The notes below the pieces were generated by a model. The model did no database searches. It worked only from the letters and a program-made list of their open reading frames with translations, and was not told where the DNA came from. DNA of 8,734 nt from Muribaculaceae bacterium. Its GTDB lineage: Bacteria > Bacteroidota > Bacteroidia > Bacteroidales > Muribaculaceae. Position numbers and translations under genes: made by a program. Shown piece after piece: positions 1 through 5,958 of this stretch. The stretch is taken from the NCBI GenBank assembly GCA_024400895.1, contig JAKSMA010000090.1, positions 1-8,734 of the forward strand, read 5' to 3'. Numbering within the stretch: the stretch's first letter is position 1; every line of letters begins with the position of its first letter.

Positions 1-263
1 AGAACGCTCATGTACATACCGAATCGGTGGCCCTTGCCGACGCCACCGCCGACGGCATCAGCACCAACTACCTGGTGTATCCAGTAAACATTTCAAAGCC
101 TATCGTCACTTCTGTGGATGAGGTGTTGGCTGTTAAGGAATTGGCTTCTGTGAAGTATGTGAATCTTCAGGGCCAAGTATCTGCCACTCCATTTGAAGGC
201 GTGAACATCCAGGTGAGCACCTACACCGATGGCTCTACTCGCACTGTGAAAATGATGAAGTAA
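1..263 (+). CDS. 3' end of a probable exported/surface protein with a Bacteroidales C-terminal sorting-type tail (partial)
   Basis: The reading frame is open from the left edge (first full codon at position 3, reading NAHVHTES) to the TAA at 261-263, so the true start lies upstream and GTG 27 is only an internal codon. About 86 C-terminal residues are visible. The last 40 follow the pattern VKYVNLQG, then PFEGVNIQV, then YTDGSTRTVKMMK. This beta-rich ending (hydrophobic strand, N-L-x-G turn, G-V-N/I-Y strand, T-D-G turn, basic C-terminus) is typical of C-terminal domains on secreted or surface proteins of Bacteroidales, similar to type IX secretion type-A sorting domains. The catalytic or binding part is not in the window, so no function can be given. 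No export signal can be checked because the N-terminus is missing. The gene converges with polA and ends 45 nt before the shared terminator. Confidence 0.75.
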   Translation, partial: NAHVHTESVALADATADGISTNYLVYPVNISKPIVTSVDEVLAVKELASVKYVNLQGQVSATPFEGVNIQVSTYTDGSTRTVKMMK

Positions 264-288
264 ACGTCAACCACAGACTATGGAATAA

Positions 289-305
289 ATAGGGATTGTC
301 CCTAT
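289..305. other. short perfect hairpin next to the terminator
   Basis: ATAGGGA (289-295) and TCCCTAT (299-305) form a perfect 7-bp stem with a TTG loop. It lies between the stop of the upstream partial gene and the larger terminator. It has no T-run of its own on the plus strand. On the minus strand it comes just after the U-tract of the polA terminator. It may protect 3' ends or assist termination; the structure is seen, the role is inferred. Confidence 0.4.
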
Positions 306-307
306 AT

Positions 308-349
308 AAAAAATGCTCCGAAAGCATCAAGTTTTAGGAGCATTTTTTT
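308..349. terminator. bidirectional intrinsic terminator between the partial surface-protein gene and polA
   Basis: A perfect 12-bp stem pairs 308-319 (AAAAAATGCTCC) with 337-348 (GGAGCATTTTTT), leaving a 17-nt loop. On the plus strand it ends in a run of seven T (343-349), ending the left-edge gene. On the minus strand the six A at 308-313 become a U-tract, ending polA, whose stop codon is 26 nt away. The convergent gene order fits a shared two-way terminator. Confidence 0.85.
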
Positions 350-374
350 GCTGTATCTGATGTTGGTTTCTTGA

Positions 375-3152
375 TTAGTGGGCGTCGAGCCAGTTGGTGG
401 CTGTGGCGTGTGATGCAGTGAGATGCACTCCTCCGTGGTAGGCGTTTTCCATCTCTTCAACCACGATGGTTTGCACCTTTTCAGCCTCTTCAGGGACAAC
501 GTCGAAGTTCAATTCATCGTGCACTTGCATAATCATCTTCGAACGGATTCCTTCTTGCTCGAAACGGCGGTCGATGGCAATCATCGCAATCTTCATCACA
601 TCGGCAGCAGTGCCCTGGATGGGGGCGTTCACTGCGTTGCGCTCGCTGAACTGACGCACCACGGCGTTGCGTGAGTTGATTTCGGGCAACATACGACGGC
701 GGCCGTAGAGGGTGGTGACATAGCCTTTTTCTTTGGCCTGCGCCACGCTGCGGTCGATGTAGTCGCGTACACTTGGGAAGGTGGCGAAATAACCGTCGAT
801 GAGTTGCTTCGACTCGGCGCGCGGAATGCCCAGACGCTCCGAAAGGCCGAATGAAGAGATACCGTAGAGAATGCCGAAGTTAGCGGTTTTCGCCTTGCGT
901 CGCTCATCGGCAGTGACCTCTTCAAGAGGCTTGTGATATATTTTTGCTGCAGTGATGGCGTGGATGTCGTGCCCCTCGCGGAAAGCCTCGAGCATAATCT
1001 CGTCGTGGCTCAAATCTGCCACCAGTCGGAGCTCGATTTGCGAATAGTCGGCGCTGAAGAACACATTACCATCTGCAGGTATGAATGCTTTACGAATTTC
1101 GCGTCCCATATCATCGCGTACGGGAATGTTTTGCAGATTTGGATTGGTCGACGACAGGCGTCCGGTAGCGGTCACCGTCTGGTTGTAGGTGGTATGGATG
1201 CGGCCGGTGCGCCCATTGATGAGCAATGGCAAAGCCTTTACATAGGTGGAAAGGAGTTTGCGAATGCCACGCAATTCCAGAATCATATCCACCAGCGGAT
1301 GGCGGTCGCGCAGTTTCGTGAGCACCTCTTCGGTGGTAGAGTATTGTCCGGTTTTTGTTTTTTTCGCCTTCTCGTCGAGGTGCAGATGGTCGAACAGCAC
1401 TTCGCCCACCTGCGCTGGCGACGCAGTGTTGAACTGCATGCCTGCCGCCTCAAAGCAGTCAGCTTCCAGTTTGTTCATCTTCACGGTGAGCACTTCGGCA
1501 TAGTCGTTGAGTGCCTTCACATCGATGCGAGCGCCCGCCATTTCCATCTTTGCCAGCACCTTCACCAGCGGCATTTCGATGTCGGAGAGCAGGCTGGTCA
1601 TGCCACAATCCTCAATGCGCTGCGAGAGCACATCGGGGAGAGCGAGAATCACATCGGCTTGTTCGCAAGCCACCTTCGTCATCTTTTCTGGTTTCACCTC
1701 AAATATCTTCTTTTGGCCGCGACCTTTCGGACCGAGATACGATTCGGGGTCGATGAGTTCGTAGTTGAGCAGTTCCTGTGCGATTTGTGCCACACTGTGC
1801 CCGCGTTCGGGCTGGAGCAGATAGTGTGCCACCGACACGTCGAAATAGGGAGCAGTGAACGCAACGCCTCTTTCGTGTAGCATCACCATATCGCGCTTCA
1901 CATCGCCCGAGCAGATGGTCACATTGCTCTCGTAGAGCGGACGCACCGAATCGAGCATCATGCCGAATCCGTCCATCACCAAGTAGGCGCCCTTATGGGC
2001 CTCAGGGCAAATGGCGAAACCGAGGATTTGTGCCGTCATCGCCTCGTCGCCCATCGATACGATGTGTACAGCCACACGCTTTTTGTCGAGGAGCGACTGT
2101 ACATATTCAGTCGCTTCGTCCATGTCGCCGATGAGGCGGAAATCGCAGTCATAGCTTTTGATGCTTTGTGCCGTCGACGCGGGCTCAGCTGGTTCGTTAG
2201 TGGCGAATTGGTCGCCGAAAAGCGAAATTTGAGCTCCGCTTTCGGGTGCTGGAGGCACAGTGCCTGCAAGGCCAACATTGGCTTCACCCTGGTCAATGAT
2301 ACGCTTGGTGAGTGTGCGGAACTCCAGTTCGCCAAACACTTTTCGCAGTGCCACATAGTCGACCGGCACACGCTTCAGCGCTTCCTCATCCCACTCGAGA
2401 GGCACATCGGTCTTGATGGTGGCAAGATATTTCGAGAATCGAATTTGCTCGGCATTGGCTTCCACCTTTTGCTTCAGCGCACCCTTCAGTTCATCGGTGT
2501 GCTCCAGCAGATTTTCGATAGAGCCGAATTGCTGAATCAACTTCTCTGCGGTCTTTGGTCCCACACCTGGGCAACCGGGAATATTGTCGGCGCTATCGCC
2601 CATCAATCCCAAAATGTCGATTACCTGGATAGGGTCGTTGAGACCGTACTTTTCCTTGATTTCCTTCACGCCCAGAATCTCGTTCTTGCCCGGGTTGTAG
2701 ATTTTGGTGCAGTCGTTCACGAGTTGACCAAAGTCCTTGTCGCCCGTCACCATATAGGTTTCAAAGCCTTGTTGGCAAGCCAGTTTCGCGAGCGAGCCAA
2801 TCACATCATCGGCCTCAAATCCCTCCTTCACAAACACCGGAATGCGGTAGGCTTCGAGAATGCGCTTGATGTAGGGCACTGCCACCCTGATGCCTTCCGG
2901 CGTTTCGTCGCGATTGGCCTTGTAGGCAGCATATTCCTCGTGTCGGAAAGTCTTTCCCCCCGGGTCGAAACACACGGCAATGTGCGATGGGGTTTCGCGC
3001 TTCAGAAGGTCTTGCAGAATGTTCACAAAGCCGAAAACGGCCGAAGTGTCAACGCCCCCACTCGAGAAGCGAGGGTTGCGCATCAGCGCGTAGTATGCTC
3101 TAAAAATCAACGCATAAGCGTCGAGAAGGAAAAGTCGTTTTTCGTTGTTCAT
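375..3152 (-). CDS. polA: DNA polymerase I, with degenerate 3'-5' exonuclease site
   Basis: 925 aa, the usual length for PolA, which fills gaps and removes RNA primers in replication and repair. The 5' nuclease domain (about 1-290) is intact: LLDAYALIFRAYYAL at the N-terminus, FEADDVIG near 112-119, VTGDKDFGQL near 135-144, and the H3TH segment GDSADNIPGCPGVGPKTAEK at 185-204. A proline/alanine-rich linker (about 295-332) contains QISLF (308-312). The 3'-5' exonuclease-like fold (about 335-515) is present, but the E. coli residues D355, E357 and D501 correspond to H363, V365 and Q498; only D421 (for D424) remains. The polymerase domain is complete: motif A with D702 (DYSQIELR), motif B with R751, K755 and F759 (RRKAKTANFGILYG), motif C VHDE with D879 and E880. 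The start at 3152 fits the conserved N-terminus; the upstream sequence is A-rich with no Shine-Dalgarno. It is divergent from the prenyl synthase gene. Confidence 0.97.
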   Translation of the reverse strand: MNNEKRLFLLDAYALIFRAYYALMRNPRFSSGGVDTSAVFGFVNILQDLLKRETPSHIAVCFDPGGKTFRHEEYAAYKANRDETPEGIRVAVPYIKRILEAYRIPVFVKEGFEADDVIGSLAKLACQQGFETYMVTGDKDFGQLVNDCTKIYNPGKNEILGVKEIKEKYGLNDPIQVIDILGLMGDSADNIPGCPGVGPKTAEKLIQQFGSIENLLEHTDELKGALKQKVEANAEQIRFSKYLATIKTDVPLEWDEEALKRVPVDYVALRKVFGELEFRTLTKRIIDQGEANVGLAGTVPPAPESGAQISLFGDQFATNEPAEPASTAQSIKSYDCDFRLIGDMDEATEYVQSLLDKKRVAVHIVSMGDEAMTAQILGFAICPEAHKGAYLVMDGFGMMLDSVRPLYESNVTICSGDVKRDMVMLHERGVAFTAPYFDVSVAHYLLQPERGHSVAQIAQELLNYELIDPESYLGPKGRGQKKIFEVKPEKMTKVACEQADVILALPDVLSQRIEDCGMTSLLSDIEMPLVKVLAKMEMAGARIDVKALNDYAEVLTVKMNKLEADCFEAAGMQFNTASPAQVGEVLFDHLHLDEKAKKTKTGQYSTTEEVLTKLRDRHPLVDMILELRGIRKLLSTYVKALPLLINGRTGRIHTTYNQTVTATGRLSSTNPNLQNIPVRDDMGREIRKAFIPADGNVFFSADYSQIELRLVADLSHDEIMLEAFREGHDIHAITAAKIYHKPLEEVTADERRKAKTANFGILYGISSFGLSERLGIPRAESKQLIDGYFATFPSVRDYIDRSVAQAKEKGYVTTLYGRRRMLPEINSRNAVVRQFSERNAVNAPIQGTAADVMKIAMIAIDRRFEQEGIRSKMIMQVHDELNFDVVPEEAEKVQTIVVEEMENAYHGGVHLTASHATATNWLDAH

Positions 3153-3205
3153 CGTGTCAGTGTTAGTTTTTTTGGGGGCATCTGTTTTGCGTCCCGCTTC
3201 ACCAT

Positions 3206-3219
3206 TTGCCTAATATGGC
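3206..3219. repeat. direct repeat copy 1, TTGCCTAATATGGC, inside an inverted repeat
   Basis: This 14-mer matches copy 2 at 3281-3294 in 13 of 14 positions. Copy 1 is also the core of a perfect inverted repeat, TTTGCC (3205-3210), six-base spacer, GGCAAA (3217-3222), which looks like a dimeric regulator site. It lies on the candidate polA -7 element. The operator role is inferred. Confidence 0.5.
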
Positions 3220-3280
3220 AAACTAATGAGCATATAAAATTACTCCTTTTTCGCCGATTTCGGAAATTTTCGCCAAGAAA

Positions 3281-3294
3281 TTGCCTAATATAGC
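3281..3294. repeat. direct repeat copy 2, TTGCCTAATATAGC
   Basis: This copy differs from copy 1 (3206-3219) only at position 12 and begins 75 bp after it, close to seven helical turns. Its right half-site is degenerate, so no full inverted repeat forms here. It lies in the -33 area of the prenyl synthase promoter, where a regulator could meet RNA polymerase. Confidence 0.45.
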
Positions 3295-3316
3295 CCCTCA
3301 TTATCGTAATTATTAG

Positions 3317-3324
3317 TAATTTTG
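3317..3324 (+). promoter_or_regulatory. Bacteroidetes -7 promoter element for the prenyl synthase gene
   Basis: TAATTTTG matches TAnnTTTG exactly. No TTTG is found 19-21 bp upstream. The start codon at 3332 is only 7 nt after the element, so transcription would begin almost at the ATG and the mRNA would be leaderless or nearly so. Confidence 0.55.
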
Positions 3325-3331
3325 CAATGAA

Positions 3332-4306
3332 ATGGTAAAACTTGACCAAATACAACAAACGATAAAGCCCGAATTGGCGAAGCTCAACGCAATCATTGCC
3401 GACACGCTTCGCAGCCAGAGCGCACTCACCGACCACATAGTTACTGATTATTTGCGAACTAAAGGAAAACAGATTCGCCCGGTGCTGGTGTTGCTGAGTG
3501 CTAAACTCTTTAATGGCATCAACGAACGCGTGCTCAACGCTGGCGCTGCCATTGAATTGCTTCATAACGCATCGCTCATTCACGACGACGTGATTGACCA
3601 GAGCATGTCGCGCCGCGGCTTGCCCACCGTCAACAGCGTGTGGGACAACCATGTGGCAGTGCTCGTGGGCGACTATTTCGTGAGCGGAGCGCTGGCTTGC
3701 GCCGTGCGTTCTGGCGACATGCGCGTGCTCAATTCGCTCTCCACAATGGGTGCCGACTTGGCAATGGGCGAAATCGACCAGATTGACAATGCCCGCAACC
3801 GCGAAATCACTGAAGATGTGTATATGACCATCATCAGTCGCAAGACGGCGTCGCTCTTCACCAGTTGCGTGGAAGTGGGTGGCATCACTTCTGGCGCCGA
3901 CGATGCATCGCTCGAAAAACTCAAGCGCTTTGCCGAACTTTTAGGGCAGTGCTTCCAAATCAAGGACGATACATTCGACTATTTCGACGACCCTGTGGTG
4001 GGCAAGCCTACCGGCAACGACCTGCGCGAAGGCAAAATCACCCTGCCACTCATATATGCACTCGGCCGCAAGGAATTGCCCGACAGCGCGGAAATGAACA
4101 AGCTGGCGCACAAGCCCGAACTCAACGACGAGGAAATCAACCGTCTTGTGGAATATGCCAAGGCTGGCGGTGGCATCGACTATGCCTTCCGCACAATGGA
4201 GCGCCTGCGCAAAGAAGCCGATGAGCTGCTCGCCGATTTCCCCGAAAGCGAAACAGTGGACGCCTTCAAGTCGATTTTCAGTTATATCATCACCCGCAAC
4301 AAGTAA
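3332..4306 (+). CDS. long-chain trans-polyprenyl diphosphate synthase (IspB-like)
   Basis: 324 aa, normal for trans-isoprenyl diphosphate synthases, which add isopentenyl diphosphate units to an allylic diphosphate in the cytoplasm. The family marks are all present: GKQIRP (45-50) for substrate binding, the first aspartate-rich motif HDDVID (D85, D86, D89), the ISRKTASLF segment around K171, the second motif KDDTFD (D212, D213, D216), and GKPTGNDLREGKITLPL (224-240). The residue five places before the first aspartate is alanine (A80), as in octaprenyl synthase, rather than the bulky aromatic residue found in short-chain enzymes, so a long product, probably the menaquinone side chain, is likely. 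The exact chain length cannot be read. The LysR-type gene follows after 41 nt on the same strand and may share the transcript. ATG 3332 is supported by the N-terminal alignment; no Shine-Dalgarno is visible. Confidence 0.92.
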   Translation: MVKLDQIQQTIKPELAKLNAIIADTLRSQSALTDHIVTDYLRTKGKQIRPVLVLLSAKLFNGINERVLNAGAAIELLHNASLIHDDVIDQSMSRRGLPTVNSVWDNHVAVLVGDYFVSGALACAVRSGDMRVLNSLSTMGADLAMGEIDQIDNARNREITEDVYMTIISRKTASLFTSCVEVGGITSGADDASLEKLKRFAELLGQCFQIKDDTFDYFDDPVVGKPTGNDLREGKITLPLIYALGRKELPDSAEMNKLAHKPELNDEEINRLVEYAKAGGGIDYAFRTMERLRKEADELLADFPESETVDAFKSIFSYIITRNK

Positions 4307-4347
4307 GAAATCATACACGCCAACCACTTCTCCTCTAAAATTTCACT

Positions 4348-5232
4348 ATGACGCTTCAGCAATTGAAATATGTGATAGCAGTGAACAAGTATCGCAACTT
4401 TGCCAAGGCTGCAGATGCGTGTGCCGTGACCCAGCCCACACTCAGTGCAATGCTTCAAAAACTGGAAAGCGAACTCAATGTGCGAATTTTTGAGCGTACG
4501 AGCAAGGCTGTGACCCCTACGCCCGTGGGGTTGAAGATTATCCGTCAGGCCGAAAAGACCATCAACGATGCACTGGCTCTCGAAAATATTGTCAATCAGG
4601 AGAAAGACAGCGTGTCGGGAGAGTTGAATCTTTCTGTTGGTCCCACCATTTCGCCTTACATTCTGCCGGGCTTCATCAAGGCTTACAGCGCTGCATATCC
4701 CGATGTGCAACTCAAAATTCGCGACCTGAAAATCTCGAGTATGCTCAATGGACTGCTCGACGGCAGCATTGATGCCGGAATCGGTATTTCGGGGAATATG
4801 CGTCGTGGCATTCTTGAACTCCCGCTCTATTTCGACCCCGTGGTGGCTTACACCGTGGATAAAGGTGACGGCGACGGACAGACAGACTTCCTCTGGATTA
4901 TGAAAGAGGCCTTGAGTCTGCGTGAAAGTGCTTTCAGTTACTATAAAGCCGATATCGAGCACTGCGACATTTATGAAGCCTCCAATCTGGAAACTTTGAT
5001 TCACATGGTCGACACGATGGGCGGACGCACAGTGATTCCGCAAATGCACATCAAGTACCTCACAGGCGAGCAGCGCAAGCATGTGGTGGAAATGAACGGC
5101 GACGAGAACTACCCAGTTCGCCACTTTTCGCTGTATGTGAAGAGCGATTACATGCGTGAGAAGATGTTCAACAGCCTCGTTGACACTCTGAAGCGTGTGA
5201 TTCCTGCTCATCTGCTCGAGAACCAGCGTTGA
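4348..5232 (+). CDS. LysR-type transcriptional regulator, OxyR-like but lacking the redox cysteines
   Basis: 294 aa with the standard LysR layout: an N-terminal winged helix-turn-helix (about 1-60, including FAKAADACAVTQPTLSAML and the wing FERTSKAVTPTPVG), a linker helix (about 63-90) and a periplasmic-binding-like effector domain (about 91-290). The start MTLQQLKYVIAV and the LNLSVGPTISPYILPGF stretch resemble OxyR of Bacteroidales. In OxyR the peroxide-sensing cysteine sits in GHCLRD; here the matching stretch is ALSLRE, so C199 is S190, and the place of C208 is Y199. The only cysteines are C25 in the DNA-binding domain and C206. It therefore cannot use the OxyR disulfide switch and probably answers to a small molecule or another signal. 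It follows the prenyl synthase by 41 nt with no clear promoter between them, so co-transcription is plausible. The target genes are unknown. Confidence 0.9.
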   Translation: MTLQQLKYVIAVNKYRNFAKAADACAVTQPTLSAMLQKLESELNVRIFERTSKAVTPTPVGLKIIRQAEKTINDALALENIVNQEKDSVSGELNLSVGPTISPYILPGFIKAYSAAYPDVQLKIRDLKISSMLNGLLDGSIDAGIGISGNMRRGILELPLYFDPVVAYTVDKGDGDGQTDFLWIMKEALSLRESAFSYYKADIEHCDIYEASNLETLIHMVDTMGGRTVIPQMHIKYLTGEQRKHVVEMNGDENYPVRHFSLYVKSDYMREKMFNSLVDTLKRVIPAHLLENQR

Positions 5233-5293
5233 AGAGCTGATAGCATATGGTTGTGGCGATATTCTTCTCCTGTTAGGGATTTACCATACAGCA

Positions 5294-5328
5294 TCTAATT
5301 TCTAACTTCTTACATCTAACTTCTAAAA
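5294..5328. repeat. five-copy heptanucleotide tandem repeat, consensus TCTAACT
   Basis: Five heptamers stand in phase: TCTAATT (5294), TCTAACT (5301), TCTTACA (5308), TCTAACT (5315) and TCTAAAA (5322). Copies 2 and 4 are identical. The array ends 6 bp before the -7 element of the LOG-family gene. It could be a regulator-binding array, an UP-like AT-rich element, or a slippage-prone simple repeat. Confidence 0.65.
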
Positions 5329-5334
5329 AAGTGC

Positions 5335-5342
5335 TATCTTTG
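5335..5342 (+). promoter_or_regulatory. Bacteroidetes -7 promoter element for the LOG / DUF4271 / hemD run
   Basis: TATCTTTG matches TAnnTTTG exactly and stands 10 nt before the ATG at 5353, leaving a leader of only a few bases. No TTTG -33 element is present at 19-21 bp; the heptamer repeat occupies that position instead. Confidence 0.6.
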
Positions 5343-5352
5343 CAACAATATT

Positions 5353-5958
5353 ATGAAAGAAAAGGGTAAAATATGCATTTTTGGTGCTTCAAGCGACCGT
5401 CTTGAAAACACTTTCACCGAAACCGCTTACGAGTTGGGCGCAATGATGGCCGAACGCGGATGGAGTTGTGTGAATGGTGCTGGCAGCGCAGGCTTGATGC
5501 GTGCAGTGAGCGATGGTGTGCTCGACAATGGCGGCCATGTAACAGGCGTGATTCCTCAGTTTATGGTCGACAACGGTTGGGAATACAGCCGCTTGCCCGA
5601 AATCATTGTCACTCCCGACATGCACTCTCGCAAAGAGCGCATGGCGCAACTTGCCGATGCCTTTATCGTGCTTCCTGGTGGATGCGGCACACTTGAAGAA
5701 GTGATGGAAATCTACACTTGGCGCCAGTTGGGCATCATCAACAAGCCTATTATCCTTCTCAGCACCGTGGGCTTCTACAAGCCTTTGGTGGAAATGATCG
5801 ACCGCTGTGGCACGCTTGGATTTATGCAACATTCACACACCCGCTTGTGGAAGATTGCACGCACACCGAAGGATGCCCTCGATAAACTTGAAAGAGAACT
5901 CAACGAAGGCGTGAAGCCTGTAGAAGAAATGCACGATGTGACCCATGGCGAAGACTAA
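5353..5958 (+). CDS. LOG-family protein (cytokinin riboside 5'-monophosphate phosphoribohydrolase type)
   Basis: 201 aa, near the usual 180-200 of the TIGR00730 / LOG family. These Rossmann-fold enzymes release the base from nucleoside 5'-monophosphates (AMP or cytokinin monophosphates) by cutting the N-glycosidic bond. Seen here: an N-terminal strand KICIFGASS (6-14), a glycine-rich turn NGAGSAGLMRAVSDG (41-55), the MHSRKERM signature (90-97) with R93, K94 and E95, and the PGGCGTLEE motif (108-116) carrying the catalytic glutamate. No signal peptide, so cytoplasmic. In most bacteria the physiological substrate is unclear and nothing here points to cytokinin signalling. It begins the plus-strand run behind the repeat-bearing promoter, and its end overlaps the DUF4271 start by 14 nt, which suggests translational coupling. 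Confidence 0.93.
   Translation: MKEKGKICIFGASSDRLENTFTETAYELGAMMAERGWSCVNGAGSAGLMRAVSDGVLDNGGHVTGVIPQFMVDNGWEYSRLPEIIVTPDMHSRKERMAQLADAFIVLPGGCGTLEEVMEIYTWRQLGIINKPIILLSTVGFYKPLVEMIDRCGTLGFMQHSHTRLWKIARTPKDALDKLERELNEGVKPVEEMHDVTHGED

Larger units (their letters stand above)
3153..3331. promoter_or_regulatory. divergent polA / prenyl synthase intergenic control region
   Basis: These 179 bp must carry promoters for both flanking genes. For the plus-strand gene there is a full -7 element at 3317-3324. For polA the best candidate on the minus strand is TTAGTTTG (3226-3219), one mismatch from TAnnTTTG, which would give a leader of about 60 nt; no good -33 TTTG is seen for either. The region also carries a 14-bp direct repeat (3206-3219 and 3281-3294), an inverted repeat TTTGCC-N6-GGCAAA (3205-3222), and TTTTCGCC twice (3248-3255 and 3267-3274). 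The first direct-repeat copy and the inverted repeat overlap the candidate polA -7 element. Confidence 0.5.

Noticed and set aside
27..263. Complete small gene starting at GTG 27
   Set aside because: The frame is open back to the window edge and the sequence fits a C-terminal domain of a larger protein, so it is a partial gene.
933..1880. Plus-strand open frame of 315 codons opposite polA
   Set aside because: Antisense shadow of the polymerase and exonuclease-like domains; no domain, no promoter, odd composition.
1995..3293. Long plus-strand open frame (432 codons) antisense to polA
   Set aside because: It lies almost wholly opposite intact polA motifs, has no recognisable domains, and its His/Phe/Val-rich makeup is what the reverse complement of biased coding DNA gives.
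3327..3338. Three-codon upstream frame ATG AAA TGG TAA overlapping the prenyl synthase start
   Set aside because: It is very short, depends on where transcription begins (possibly after it), and may well be chance; no regulatory role can be supported.
3149..3652. Minus-strand open frame upstream of polA running into the prenyl synthase gene
   Set aside because: It overlaps the conserved N-terminal half of the synthase and its promoter region and shows no family likeness.
4282..5211. Minus-strand open frame of 309 codons opposite the LysR-type gene
   Set aside because: The plus-strand frame encodes a complete LysR protein; the antisense frame is rich in His/Val with no domain and is best seen as a shadow.
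5233..5352. Small RNA or riboswitch in the 120-bp gap before the LOG-family gene
   Set aside because: Apart from the heptamer array and the -7 element I see no stable paired structure or known riboswitch core; the promoter would start downstream of most of it.
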